Part shown: positions 1 through 9,070 of the stretch, piece after piece
How the letters are laid out: each line of letters opens with the position of its first letter
Position numbering within the stretch: position 1 is the first letter of the stretch
NCBI GenBank assembly: GCA_913057675.1
Contig: CAJXOL010000008.1
Span: 1 to 39,347 of the forward strand
Source of the DNA: an uncultured Pseudomonadota bacterium
GTDB taxonomy: Bacteria; Pseudomonadota; Gammaproteobacteria; Burkholderiales; Eutrophovitaceae
DNA: 39,347 nt
Direction: 5' to 3'
Notes under the pieces: generated by a model
What the model saw: the letters and a program-made list of their open reading frames with translations, nothing else
Databases searched by the model: none
Told to the model about the DNA's origin: nothing
Made by a program: the position numbers and the translations under genes

Positions 1-48
1 TCTACACACTGCATATCGTCGGCAGCGTCAGATGTGTATAAGAGACAG
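1..48 (+). other. Nextera i5 adapter sequence (not genomic)
   Basis: Bases 16-29 plus 30-48 are the Nextera Read-1 transposase adapter, ending in the 19-base mosaic end AGATGTGTATAAGAGACAG. Bases 8-15 (ACTGCATA) sit where the i5 index belongs, and bases 1-7 match the end of the P5 arm. Genomic sequence starts at base 49. The same adapter is present inverted at the other contig end. This is a library artefact left by incomplete trimming. Confidence 0.97.
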
Positions 49-49
49 G

Positions 50-169
50 TTCATGAGATTTTTACCGGGCGTTGAGCCACGGTTTAAACAACCCATTAAG
101 TACGCTGATTTAAGATATGTGAATGGTTTTTCCGTTAGCGCAACAGTTGTTCGGGGGAAAGGGTCTTAA
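50..169 (+). CDS. ftsQ: FtsQ, C-terminal 39 residues (5' end cut by contig edge)
   Basis: The frame running from the adapter junction to a TAA two bases before ftsA encodes 39 residues ending in a stretch of the type D-L-R-Y-x-N-G-F-S-V. That is the conserved C-terminal strand of FtsQ/DivIB, the bitopic divisome protein that links FtsK/FtsA to FtsB-FtsL in the periplasm. Its position directly upstream of ftsA is the canonical dcw-cluster order. It is too short for the ORF track and lacks its start, membrane segment and POTRA domain because the contig ends here. The identification rests on this short motif plus synteny. Confidence 0.85.
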   Translation, partial: FMRFLPGVEPRFKQPIKYADLRYVNGFSVSATVVRGKGS

Positions 170-171
170 AT

Positions 172-1440
172 ATGAAAAATATTGATTGGACGAAAAACGG
201 AACGAAAGCCAAGTCCCAATATGCTGACATTATTGTCGCTCTAGATATCGGTACGTCGAAGATAGCGGCTGTTGTAGCTGAAGTTAAAGATGATGGCCAA
301 TACGAGGTTATTGGACTCGGGAGTTCTACATCGCAAGGCATGAAAAAAGGCGTTGTCGTGAACATAGAGTCTACGGTGAATGCGATTCAGCGTGCGCTTG
401 AAGAGGCAGAGCTGATGGCTGACCGAAAAATTAAAGAAGTTTGGACTGGGATTGCAGGTGGTCACATTAAAAGTTTTAACTCCCATGGCATGGTTGCAGT
501 CCAAGGTCATGAGGTGACTCAAGTTGATATTGATCGAGTTGTAGAAACTGCTCGAGCGATCCCAATACCTACGGATCAACAAATTCTCCACGTGCTTAAT
601 CAAGAGTTCGCTATTGATGGTCAAGAGGATGTTCGAGAGCCGTTAGCTATGTCTGGTATGCGCTTAGAAGTAAAGGTGCATATTGTGACAGGAGCGGTGT
701 CGGCAGCTCAAAATATTCTTAAGTGCGTACGCCGTTGCGGTCTAGAAGTAGGCGAATTAATTTTACAGCCCTTGGCATCTGCGATCGCGGTTCTGTCTGA
801 GGATGAGAAAGATCTAGGCGTTTGTCTCATTGATATCGGGGGAGGAACAAGCGACATCGCAATTTATACGCAAGGAGCGATTCGGCATACAGCAGTTATT
901 CCAATTGCTGGAGATCAGATAACGAGCGATATTGCGATGGCTTTTCGAACGCCTACCAAAGAAGCGGAAGATATTAAACGACGTTATGGTTGCGCACTTC
1001 GTGGACTCGCAGATTCCAATGAGACCATCGAGGTGCCTGGAGTAGGCGATCGCCCCCCTAAAAAGTTATCACGACAAATGCTCTCTGAAGTTATTGAGCC
1101 CAGAGTGGAGGAGTTATACGGATTAGTTTTGGCGGAAATTAGCAGGAGTGGATTAGGAGAGTTGTTGTCCTCTGGCATAGTAATTACCGGGGGAAGCAGC
1201 GCGATGGAGGGGATGGTTGAGCTCGGAGAAGAGGTTCTTCACGTACCGGTTCGGCTTGGCACTCCGACCTACACTGGCTCTTTGGCGGAGGTTATTCGTA
1301 ATCCACGTTATTCGACATCCGCAGGCCTCTTAAGTGCGGCGGTTTTCCATAGAGAGAGACAAAAAGTAGATCAAATGAAGAACGGCTCAGTAAAAACGGT
1401 AGTATCCAAAATGAAACGATGGTTTGAAACAAACTTTTGA
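172..1440 (+). CDS. ftsA: Cell division protein FtsA
   Basis: FtsA is an actin-fold ATPase that anchors FtsZ filaments to the inner membrane and recruits late divisome proteins. The 422-residue product has the phosphate-1 motif DIGTSK near residue 25, phosphate-2 DIGGGTSD near 222 and the adenosine motif TGGSSAMEG near 338. Its basic amphipathic C-terminus (KMKRWFETNF) matches the membrane-targeting helix of the family. Length is close to the usual 420. The ATG lies two bases after the ftsQ stop, implying translational coupling, and ftsZ follows after 71 bases. About 18 residues precede the conserved core, slightly more than in E. coli. Nothing is broken. Confidence 0.97.
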   Translation: MKNIDWTKNGTKAKSQYADIIVALDIGTSKIAAVVAEVKDDGQYEVIGLGSSTSQGMKKGVVVNIESTVNAIQRALEEAELMADRKIKEVWTGIAGGHIKSFNSHGMVAVQGHEVTQVDIDRVVETARAIPIPTDQQILHVLNQEFAIDGQEDVREPLAMSGMRLEVKVHIVTGAVSAAQNILKCVRRCGLEVGELILQPLASAIAVLSEDEKDLGVCLIDIGGGTSDIAIYTQGAIRHTAVIPIAGDQITSDIAMAFRTPTKEAEDIKRRYGCALRGLADSNETIEVPGVGDRPPKKLSRQMLSEVIEPRVEELYGLVLAEISRSGLGELLSSGIVITGGSSAMEGMVELGEEVLHVPVRLGTPTYTGSLAEVIRNPRYSTSAGLLSAAVFHRERQKVDQMKNGSVKTVVSKMKRWFETNF

Positions 1441-1511
1441 CGATGTAACTAGTTAATGGACGAAGTAATTGTTACACTCTGATCATAAATAAAGACTTAG
1501 GAGTTGCCCAT

Positions 1512-2666
1512 ATGTTCGAGATCCTAGATAGCCAGTCGCAAGAGGCAGTTATAAAAGTTATCGGAGTTGGTGGCTGCGGCGGTAACGCTGTAGACCATAT
1601 GATAAAAAAGGGTGTTGAGGGAGTTGAATTTATCTGTGCGAACACTGATGCGCAGGCATTATCTCGCAACAAATCTGAGCGTACAGTTCAGCTGGGAGCT
1701 CAGATCACCAAAGGTTTAGGAGCTGGGGCAAACCCAGGAGTTGGGCGAGAAGCGGCCATAGAAGATCGCGAGGTAATCGCAGAAATAATTGATGGTGCTG
1801 ATATGATTTTCCTAACTGCTGGCATGGGTGGCGGTACGGGTACTGGAGCAGCCCCAATTTTTGCTGAAGTCGCTAAGGAGTTAGGCATCTTAACGGTAGC
1901 GGTTGTGACTAAACCTTTTGCCTTTGAAGGTAGGCGTGAAAAAATAGCATCTGAGGGATTATCAGAGCTAACTAAATATGTTGATTCATTAATTGTTATT
2001 CCTAATGATAGATTGATGGCCGTACTTGGGGAGGATGTGTCCATGTTAGACGCATTTGAGGCAGCTAATGACGTGCTATATGGCGCTGTATCCGGAATTG
2101 CTGAGGTCATTAAATGCCCAGGTCTAGTTAATGTTGATTTCGCTGATGTAAAAACCGTCATGTCTGAGATGGGTATGGCGATGATGGGCTCACATATGGC
2201 CTCTGGTGATGATCGAGCAAAGAGGTCCGCGGAAGGTGCTGTTGCAAGCCCTTTGTTAGAGGGCGTCGACCTGAATGGTGCGAGAGGTGTATTAGTTAAT
2301 ATTACTTCTAGCCTGAATTTGAAGATGAAGGAAGTTCACGATGTAATGGCGACGATTAGAAAATTTACCGCTGAAGATGCAACTATTATCGTAGGTACGG
2401 TTATTGATGAAGAATTGGATAATGATTTGCGGGTTACGATTGTGGCTACTGGAATTGGTGGCGGCGAAAGCAGGACAGAGGTTGTCCCGGTGTCAGTGGT
2501 AAGAACTGAAGCGGATGACGATGTCGTAGAGGATGTGATGAGTGAAGACCCAGATACACCAGCAGTTATTAGAAGAAGAGGGCGCCAGGCGGCTGTGACT
2601 GCGCTGAGGCGGACTGGGGTTGAAGATATGGATATACCGGCGTTTTTGCGCCGGCAAGCTGACTAA
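1512..2666 (+). CDS. ftsZ: Cell division GTPase FtsZ
   Basis: FtsZ is the tubulin homologue that polymerises into the Z-ring at mid-cell. The 384-residue product shows GVGGCGGNAVDHM at the N-terminus, the tubulin signature GMGGGTGTGAAP near residue 103, and the T7 synergy loop with NVDFAD that completes the neighbouring GTPase site. An acidic linker follows, ending in the C-terminal peptide DIPAFLRRQAD that binds FtsA and ZipA. A GGAG ribosome-binding site lies eight bases before the ATG. The C-terminal peptide is almost identical to the gammaproteobacterial consensus, which supports the taxonomic call. Confidence 0.98.
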   Translation: MFEILDSQSQEAVIKVIGVGGCGGNAVDHMIKKGVEGVEFICANTDAQALSRNKSERTVQLGAQITKGLGAGANPGVGREAAIEDREVIAEIIDGADMIFLTAGMGGGTGTGAAPIFAEVAKELGILTVAVVTKPFAFEGRREKIASEGLSELTKYVDSLIVIPNDRLMAVLGEDVSMLDAFEAANDVLYGAVSGIAEVIKCPGLVNVDFADVKTVMSEMGMAMMGSHMASGDDRAKRSAEGAVASPLLEGVDLNGARGVLVNITSSLNLKMKEVHDVMATIRKFTAEDATIIVGTVIDEELDNDLRVTIVATGIGGGESRTEVVPVSVVRTEADDDVVEDVMSEDPDTPAVIRRRGRQAAVTALRRTGVEDMDIPAFLRRQAD

Positions 2667-2745
2667 GTTATTCGAGATTAAGATCGTCTCAGAGCTCCTT
2701 GTTGATGTAACTTAATTCTTGATATCATGGAGTTAGGAGTAGAAT

Positions 2746-2761
2746 TCCGAATTAATTCGGA
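2746..2761. promoter_or_regulatory. Perfect 16-bp palindrome in the lpxC leader
   Basis: TCCGAATTAATTCGGA is an uninterrupted palindrome 42 bases before the lpxC ATG. A possible weak promoter (TTGATG at 2702, 15-base spacer, TATCAT at 2723) would place it just after the transcription start. It could be a regulator site or chance; no T-run follows, so it is not a terminator. Confidence 0.35.
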
Positions 2762-2803
2762 TCCCTAACAATTTTTTTATTAGCATGTATTGACTTACTG
2801 ACG

Positions 2804-3715
2804 ATGATTCGCCAACGCACTTTAAAGAATTTAGTTAAGGCTACAGGGATTGGTTTGCATACGGGAAAAACGGTTGCGCTCATACTCCGTCCCGCTGCTC
2901 CAAACACAGGTGTTGTGTTCAGGCGCATAGATCTTAATCCGGTTGTAGACATTAAGGCAGACCCATTCTTGGTGGTAGATACCCGCCTTTCCTCTTGTCT
3001 CGAATACCGAGGAGTTAAAGTACAAACTGTAGAGCACTTGATGTCCGCATTGTGTGGTTTAGGTATCGATAATGTATATGTCGACTTAACTGCAGCTGAA
3101 GTACCCATTATGGATGGATCTGCTTCGCCCTTTGTGTTCTTGATCCAATCGGCAGGAATTGAGGAGCAGTCAGCGCCGAAAAGATTCATTCGAATTAAAA
3201 GTAAAATACGCGTTGACGATGGAGGCAAGTGGGTTTCTTTTTCTCCACACAATGGATTTAAAATTGATTTCAGTATTGATTTCAAACATCCGGCATTTGC
3301 CGATAAAAATAGATCGGTTTCGTTGGATTTTCAAACTACTTCTTATGTGAAAGAAGTCAGCCGTGCGAGGACTTTTGGATTCACGCAGGATGTTGAAATG
3401 TTGCGATCTCAGGGGTTGGCGCTCGGTGGAAGTTTTGAAAATGCTATTGTGATGGACGAATATCGAATACTTAACTCAGATGGGTTGAGATATGACGATG
3501 AGTTTGTTAAGCATAAAGCACTCGATGCTATTGGCGATCTATATTTGCTTGGTAGGCCTCTTATCGGTGCGTTTTCAGCTCATAAATCTGGACATGAGTT
3601 AAATAATAAGTTACTGCGTAAATTGGTGGGGAACGCATCGGCTTGGGAGCAAGTCGAATTCCTACAGAAAGACAATTTACCGGGCTTTATACACACCAAC
3701 TTGCAGGTAGTCTGA
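2804..3715 (+). CDS. lpxC: UDP-3-O-acyl-N-acetylglucosamine deacetylase LpxC
   Basis: LpxC removes the acetyl group in the committed, zinc-dependent step of lipid A synthesis in the cytoplasm, so the organism makes lipopolysaccharide. The 303-residue product has the family start ([18 protein letters not shown]), the first zinc histidine in TVEHLMSAL near residue 78, and the second zinc pair in HKALDAIGD near 237. The catalytic histidine lies in [10 protein letters not shown]. Its length matches the usual 303-305. ftsZ-lpxC is the standard gammaproteobacterial order. The stop codon directly abuts the stop of the opposing gene, with no spacer. Confidence 0.97.
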   Translation: MIRQRTLKNLVKATGIGLHTGKTVALILRPAAPNTGVVFRRIDLNPVVDIKADPFLVVDTRLSSCLEYRGVKVQTVEHLMSALCGLGIDNVYVDLTAAEVPIMDGSASPFVFLIQSAGIEEQSAPKRFIRIKSKIRVDDGGKWVSFSPHNGFKIDFSIDFKHPAFADKNRSVSLDFQTTSYVKEVSRARTFGFTQDVEMLRSQGLALGGSFENAIVMDEYRILNSDGLRYDDEFVKHKALDAIGDLYLLGRPLIGAFSAHKSGHELNNKLLRKLVGNASAWEQVEFLQKDNLPGFIHTNLQVV

Positions 3716-4117
3716 TTATGATGTGAGTAGTTTTTTCCTCATTTCCTCAATGAATCCCAAACTGCTCGTAGTGTGATCTATCGATTTTCGTTTCACGTGA
3801 GCTATACCGTTTTCGGGAGGCGTAACCTTAATGTCAATTGTTTCAATTATTGCATATTCTTTTTTACTCTGAATGTGCCTGAGTATCGTGGGTGACATCT
3901 GTCTGATTTTTGCGCCAATGATCTGGTTTCCAGCAAATATAGTTAATTTTTTTGGATTGGCTAAAACGATCTCTATTTTATTCTGAATAGTTTTGGGAAG
4001 GATCTCTTTAATCTGGACTCGCATGCTTTGCATGGTCTTGATTTGATTCTGGAGGTTGGTCAGTTCTGGATGACTCTTTATGATCTCGGCAATGTTAGTA
4101 TTTTTGGCCATGGGCAA
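3716..4117 (-). CDS. dciA: DUF721 / DciA-like protein
   Basis: The 133-residue product resembles the DUF721 (DciA) family: a helical N-terminal part, a segment of the form ILPKTIQNKIEIV, a conserved beta strand (LTIFAGNQIIGAKIRQ), and an I-x-I-K-V-x-P strand near residue 108. DciA loads the replicative helicase DnaB in bacteria that lack DnaC. In Pseudomonas, to my knowledge, a DUF721 gene occupies this same place, between lpxC and secA on the opposite strand, and that synteny is the strongest support. It converges on lpxC with zero spacing. The start could be M1 or M3. Assignment to the family is likely; function as a helicase loader is inferred. Confidence 0.7.
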   Translation of the reverse strand: MPMAKNTNIAEIIKSHPELTNLQNQIKTMQSMRVQIKEILPKTIQNKIEIVLANPKKLTIFAGNQIIGAKIRQMSPTILRHIQSKKEYAIIETIDIKVTPPENGIAHVKRKSIDHTTSSLGFIEEMRKKLLTS

Positions 4118-4262
4118 TAATTTGTATAGTTAATTTTTAATGGTGAACAAGCCTACTATGTACGCTTAGTCATGACCGATTAAAATCCTACTAGATGTAA
4201 TTGCAATGGTACACCACGTGTTAGACTAATAGGCTTAAGTAAACCATTCCGCTAAGGCGACG

Positions 4263-6938
4263 TTGATGATTTCTAAAGTGCTCCAAAAAATATTCGGTAG
4301 CCGTAACGATCGATTATTGAAGACTTACCAAAAGACAATTCGGCTGATAAACCAATTTGAAGATGAGTTGACCGCTCTTTCTGACGAGCAACTCAAAAGC
4401 AAGACGCTTGAGTTCAAGCAGCGTCTGGAGTCGGGTGAAGTCCTGGATGACATCTTACCTGATGCTTTTGCTGTTGTTCGGGAGGCAAGTAAACGTGTGT
4501 TAAAGATGAGGCACTTCGATGCTCAACTCCTCGGTGGGATAGCGCTTCATCAGGGAAAAATATCTGAAATGCGCACAGGTGAGGGTAAGACCTTAGTAGC
4601 CACTTTGCCTGCCTATCTAAACGCTTTATCAGGCTCTTCTGTGCATGTGATTACCGTAAATGATTATTTGGCTAATCGAGATTCCAGCTGGATGGGAAAG
4701 ATTTTTGAATTTCTTGGTATGACTGTTGGTGTGAATCTTTCTGGGCAGGATCATGAGCAGAAACAGGCAGCCTATACGGCCGATATAACTTACGGCACGA
4801 ATAATGAATTTGGCTTTGATTACCTTCGTGACAATATGGTTTTTCAAAAGTCGGATAAGGTTCAGAGGGACTTGTGTTTTGCCATTGTGGATGAGGTCGA
4901 TTCCATATTGATTGATGAGGCCCGAACACCGCTTATTATTTCAGGTCAAGCTGATGACAATACAGAGCTATATCTAAAAATAAATTCAATCGCATCAAAA
5001 TTAAAAAAAGTCGAACAAGAGACGCAGGAAGAAGGGCAGGAAGAGGATGGAGACTTTACTGTTGATGAGAAGTCTAACCAAGTTATATTGACTGAACGTG
5101 GGTATGACAATGCTGAGGAATTTCTGCTCTCAGTGGGGCTATTGACTAATGAAGGAAGTCTCTATGATCCTTCAAACATTTCCTTAATTCATCATGTATA
5201 TGGTGCGCTACGCGCTCATAACTTGTTTTTTAAGGATCAGCATTATGTGGTTCAGAATCAGGAAATTGTCATTGTTGACGAGTTCACTGGGCGGTTAATG
5301 TCGGGGCGACGTTGGTCTGATGGACTACACCAGGCTGTAGAGGCAAAAGAGGGTGTCAAGATTCAAAAGGAAAATCAAACCCTGGCATCGATAACTTTTC
5401 AAAATTACTTCCGAATGTACGATAAGTTGGCAGGGATGACGGGTACCGCAGATACGGAGGCTTTTGAGTTCCAGCAAATATATGGCTTGGAGACTGTCAT
5501 TATTCCAACCCATCGGAATATGATTCGTGCAGACAAGATGGATCAGATATACAAGACGAGCAAGGAGCGGTATAACGCAGTAGTGAATGACATTAAAAAT
5601 TGTTACTCGCACGGACAACCTGTACTCGTAGGAACAACATCTATAGAAAACTCTGAGCTTATTTCCACTTTGTTGGATAAAGAAGGGTTGTCCCACCAGG
5701 TGTTAAATGCGAAACAGCATGATCGTGAGGCGGAGGTCGTAGCCCAAGCTGGTCGTCCTAAAATGATCACCATAGCGACTAATATGGCTGGTCGTGGGAC
5801 GGATATTGTGCTTGGTGGAATGCCAACCGATACTGATCAAGTAGGTGAATGGCAGGAAAGGCATGACCAAGTATTGGCGCTCGGCGGTCTGCACATCATT
5901 GGAACAGAAAGGCATGAGTCTAGAAGAATTGATAATCAGTTAAGAGGACGTTCAGGAAGACAGGGAGATGCAGGTTCCTCTCGATTTTATTTGTCACTAG
6001 AAGATTCACTTCTCAGGATATTTGCTTCTGATAGGGTGGCGGCCATCATGGAGCGATTGAAACTGCCTGAGGGTGAAGCCATTGAGCATCCTTGGGTCAC
6101 TAAAGCGATCGAAAACGCACAAAGGAAAGTTGAAGGTAGAAACTTTGATATTAGGAAGCAACTGTTGGAGTTTGACGATGTTGCCAACGAGCAGCGCAAA
6201 GTTATTTATGAACAGAGAAACGCTTTACTAGATTCCATTGATACAGTCGATATGGTCTCTGGTATGCGAGATGGAGCCATAGAGGATCTGGTAGACAGTT
6301 ATATTCCACAAGGCAGTCTTGAAGAACAATGGGATGTGCCGGGGTTAGAGGCCGCGTTGCTAACCGAATATACGCTGGAGACTGATGTAGGTAACTTAAT
6401 GGATCAGGCGACGGAGTTAGAAGCACAAAACCTTGTAGACGAGATTAAGGGTAGAGCGCAAACTTTCTACGATGGAAAGATGACTGACGCTCCTACTGAA
6501 GCGGTGCAGCAATATGAGCGATCAGTTATGTTGCAAAGTATTGACTCGCATTGGCGTGATCACCTTGCTGCTTTAGATCATCTTAGACAAGGAATCCACT
6601 TGCGTGGTTATGCTCAGAAGAATCCTAAACAAGAATACAAGCGCGAAGCGTTTGAGTTGTTCTCGCTGCTGTTGCAAACAGTACGAAATGAGGTGACTAA
6701 GTTGCTGATGACAGTGCGAATTCGCAGCGCTGAAGAGGTTGAAAATGTCTCGAAAGAGCAACCTCGATTAACTGACATTGCATACAATCATGGAGACACG
6801 CAGGAAAAGAATCCACCACAACGAAATGCTAGCAAGGTTGATACGTTTGTTAGATCACAACAGAAGGTTGGACGGAACGAGCCTTGTCCTTGTGGTTCAG
6901 GTAAAAAGTATAAACAGTGTCATGGAAAGCTAGGGTAG
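4263..6938 (+). CDS. secA: Preprotein translocase ATPase SecA
   Basis: SecA is the motor that pushes unfolded preproteins through SecYEG. The 891-residue product contains Walker A MRTGEGKT near residue 102, the DEAD-type motif [15 protein letters not shown] near 209, the second helicase half with [10 protein letters not shown] and [11 protein letters not shown], and the C-terminal zinc motif [14 protein letters not shown] that binds SecB and lipids. Length is near the E. coli 901. No secM-like gene lies upstream; a 145-base gap holds no ORF. ATG at 4263 is followed by a second ATG, so the exact start is uncertain by one codon. argJ follows after six bases. Confidence 0.98.
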   Translation: MMISKVLQKIFGSRNDRLLKTYQKTIRLINQFEDELTALSDEQLKSKTLEFKQRLESGEVLDDILPDAFAVVREASKRVLKMRHFDAQLLGGIALHQGKISEMRTGEGKTLVATLPAYLNALSGSSVHVITVNDYLANRDSSWMGKIFEFLGMTVGVNLSGQDHEQKQAAYTADITYGTNNEFGFDYLRDNMVFQKSDKVQRDLCFAIVDEVDSILIDEARTPLIISGQADDNTELYLKINSIASKLKKVEQETQEEGQEEDGDFTVDEKSNQVILTERGYDNAEEFLLSVGLLTNEGSLYDPSNISLIHHVYGALRAHNLFFKDQHYVVQNQEIVIVDEFTGRLMSGRRWSDGLHQAVEAKEGVKIQKENQTLASITFQNYFRMYDKLAGMTGTADTEAFEFQQIYGLETVIIPTHRNMIRADKMDQIYKTSKERYNAVVNDIKNCYSHGQPVLVGTTSIENSELISTLLDKEGLSHQVLNAKQHDREAEVVAQAGRPKMITIATNMAGRGTDIVLGGMPTDTDQVGEWQERHDQVLALGGLHIIGTERHESRRIDNQLRGRSGRQGDAGSSRFYLSLEDSLLRIFASDRVAAIMERLKLPEGEAIEHPWVTKAIENAQRKVEGRNFDIRKQLLEFDDVANEQRKVIYEQRNALLDSIDTVDMVSGMRDGAIEDLVDSYIPQGSLEEQWDVPGLEAALLTEYTLETDVGNLMDQATELEAQNLVDEIKGRAQTFYDGKMTDAPTEAVQQYERSVMLQSIDSHWRDHLAALDHLRQGIHLRGYAQKNPKQEYKREAFELFSLLLQTVRNEVTKLLMTVRIRSAEEVENVSKEQPRLTDIAYNHGDTQEKNPPQRNASKVDTFVRSQQKVGRNEPCPCGSGKKYKQCHGKLG

Positions 6939-6944
6939 TAACTC

Positions 6945-8174
6945 GTGTCGAGTGTTCAACCTGAGGATAAATTCGGTCGAGTGTTCGGCATCGATGGGCT
7001 TACTTTAGGAGCAACGAGTGCGGCAATCCGTAAGAAAGGCCGTCTTGATTTAGTCGTGTTATTGTTGAATAACACTGCTACCGTTGCAGGAGTATTCACG
7101 CAAAATAATTTTTGTGCAGCCCCCGTCCAACTGTGCAGACAACGATTGTCACGAGGTGGGCCAATTAGCGCGATGGTAATTAACACCGGGGTTGCAAATG
7201 CAGGTACCGGCGCAGGCGGCATTGAAGATGCGAAGAATATTTGTTATGAGTTAGCCCAACTACTCCAGGTAAATCCCGATTCAGTACTTCCTTTTTCGAC
7301 CGGAGTCATCATGGAACGATTGCCTGTAGAAAAAATACTTTCGGGGTTGCCCAAATGTTTGGACACTCAGCTTGTAATGGGTTGGGAAGAGGCCTCTCGA
7401 GGTATTTTGACGACTGACTTAGTGCCAAAAATATCCTCGCGAAATTTTCAAATCGATGGGCAATCAATCAGCATCACAGGAATGGCTAAAGGCTCTGGCA
7501 TGATTAAGCCGAACATGGCGACTATGCTTGCTTTTGTGGCAACCGATGCGCATGTGTCAAATAAGTGTCTAGATGAAATTGTGCGCTATGCAAATGACCG
7601 TACGTTTAATTGCATTAGTGTTGATGGAGACACATCGACAAATGACAGTTTCATGTTGATCGCGACAGGGGCGAGTAGCGACCCCAAGATCACTTCAGCT
7701 GATAGCCCTGGGTTTGTCAAAATTAGAGATGAAATTACATCGGTGTGTGAAGATTTAGCTAAAAAAATTGTTCTCGATGGAGAAGGAGCAACGAAATTTA
7801 TAGAAATCAGAGTAAAAGACTGTCAGTCCACGGCCGAAGCGCGTGAAGTGGGGTTTTCAGTTTCTAATTCTCCTTTAGTAAAGACAGCTTTTTATGCATC
7901 AGATGCTAATTTAGGACGAATCATGTCCGCTATTGGTGCTGCCCATGTAATAAACTTGGATGTTTCAAAAATTGATATATGGATTGGCGACGTTTTGGTT
8001 GCAAAGGATGGTGAGGTCGCACCTAATTATCGAGAACGGGACGTTAAGCCTTTGATGGAATCGGATGAGATTGTTGTGACAATAAGTTTGGGTCGCGGTA
8101 GAAATGCAGCGACTATTTGGACCTGTGACCTATCGCATGATTATATTAAAATTAATGCTGAATACAGGAGCTAA
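6945..8174 (+). CDS. argJ: Bifunctional ornithine acetyltransferase / N-acetylglutamate synthase ArgJ
   Basis: ArgJ transfers acetyl from N-acetylornithine to glutamate, and in bifunctional forms also uses acetyl-CoA, in the cyclic arginine pathway. The 409-residue protein has the autoproteolysis site in KPNMATMLAF near residue 187, where the Thr becomes the N-terminal nucleophile of the beta chain, and the conserved KGSGMI and GRIMSAIGA segments. Translation starts with GTG, six bases after secA. secA-argJ adjacency is also found in pseudomonads. Whether this copy is mono- or bifunctional cannot be told from sequence alone. Confidence 0.95.
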   Translation: MSSVQPEDKFGRVFGIDGLTLGATSAAIRKKGRLDLVVLLLNNTATVAGVFTQNNFCAAPVQLCRQRLSRGGPISAMVINTGVANAGTGAGGIEDAKNICYELAQLLQVNPDSVLPFSTGVIMERLPVEKILSGLPKCLDTQLVMGWEEASRGILTTDLVPKISSRNFQIDGQSISITGMAKGSGMIKPNMATMLAFVATDAHVSNKCLDEIVRYANDRTFNCISVDGDTSTNDSFMLIATGASSDPKITSADSPGFVKIRDEITSVCEDLAKKIVLDGEGATKFIEIRVKDCQSTAEAREVGFSVSNSPLVKTAFYASDANLGRIMSAIGAAHVINLDVSKIDIWIGDVLVAKDGEVAPNYRERDVKPLMESDEIVVTISLGRGRNAATIWTCDLSHDYIKINAEYRS

Positions 8175-8176
8175 CC

Positions 8177-9070
8177 ATGTCTGATTGGACGAAGGTATTG
8201 GAGCGGGCAGAATCGTTGCTTGAGCGACTTGAGGCGCGCCTCCCAGCGCGACTCGAAAATCCAGATTGGAAAAAGGTTGTTGCGAGTCGTTGGCGTTGTT
8301 ATGGCGGCCGAGGATTTCTGCAGGCAGTGACTATTCCTGATCATATAAAGGTGCGGGATTTATCTGCCATCGACGAGCAAATAAAATTGGTTGACATGAA
8401 CACTCGTCAGTTCATCGCTGGGTTACCCGCCAATAATGTACTTTTAACTGGCTCAAAAGGTACAGGTAAGTCTTCATTGATTAAAGCTTTACTCAACAAG
8501 TATTCAAAAAAAACGTTAAGGCTTATTGAGGTAGATAAGGCTGAATTGCATGAGTTACCTCAAATCATCGATTTGATATCAAGTCAGCCGTATCGTTTCG
8601 TCATTTTTTGTGATGACCTTTCGTTTAGCGCTGATGACGATACGTATAAAACACTTAAAGTTGCGCTCGATGGATCGGTTGCGGCTACCTCGGATAACAT
8701 TTTGATTTATGCAACCTCTAATCGCAGGCATCTTTTGCCTGAATATATGACAGAAAATTTGGAGTCAACCTATAAGGGGGAAGAAATACACGCTGGCGAA
8801 AATATTGAAGAAAAAATATCTCTCTCAGAGCGTTTCGGTTTATGGGTTCATTTCGATGCCTTCACTCAAGACGAGTACTTAATGATTGCGGGTTATTGGG
8901 TGAAAACATTGTCTTCGGGGTCTGTTGATGTGGATGAAAGCGTGATCAGGCGATCTCTGCAGTGGGCTCTAGAGCGGGGGTCGCGAAGTGGCAGGGTGGC
9001 GTATCACTTCGCAAAAAATGAAGTTGGTACTAGGAAACTGCAAGATATTAAATCGAACCGTATTCGGTGA
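8177..9070 (+). CDS. DUF815-family P-loop ATPase
   Basis: The 297-residue product has a Walker A loop (TGSKGTGKSSLIKAL) near residue 91 and a Walker B-like strand (RFVIFCDDLSF) near 144. A sensor-like Asn/Arg segment follows (YATSNRRHLLPE), then the family's FGLWVHFDAFTQDEYL region near 221. Together these match DUF815, a AAA+-like family of unknown function. It lies two bases after argJ and overlaps the next gene by four bases (GTGA), so it is translated with them. The same argJ-DUF815-Nudix order occurs in other Gammaproteobacteria. No substrate is known; a cytoplasmic location is inferred from the lack of signal or membrane segments. Confidence 0.9.
   Translation: MSDWTKVLERAESLLERLEARLPARLENPDWKKVVASRWRCYGGRGFLQAVTIPDHIKVRDLSAIDEQIKLVDMNTRQFIAGLPANNVLLTGSKGTGKSSLIKALLNKYSKKTLRLIEVDKAELHELPQIIDLISSQPYRFVIFCDDLSFSADDDTYKTLKVALDGSVAATSDNILIYATSNRRHLLPEYMTENLESTYKGEEIHAGENIEEKISLSERFGLWVHFDAFTQDEYLMIAGYWVKTLSSGSVDVDESVIRRSLQWALERGSRSGRVAYHFAKNEVGTRKLQDIKSNRIR

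Noticed and set aside
135-365. 76-residue minus-strand ORF over ftsA start
   Set aside because: Shadow of ftsQ/ftsA coding sequence; no family features.
4672-4929. Minus-strand ORFs inside secA (72 and 85 residues)
   Set aside because: Antisense shadows of the conserved SecA motor region.
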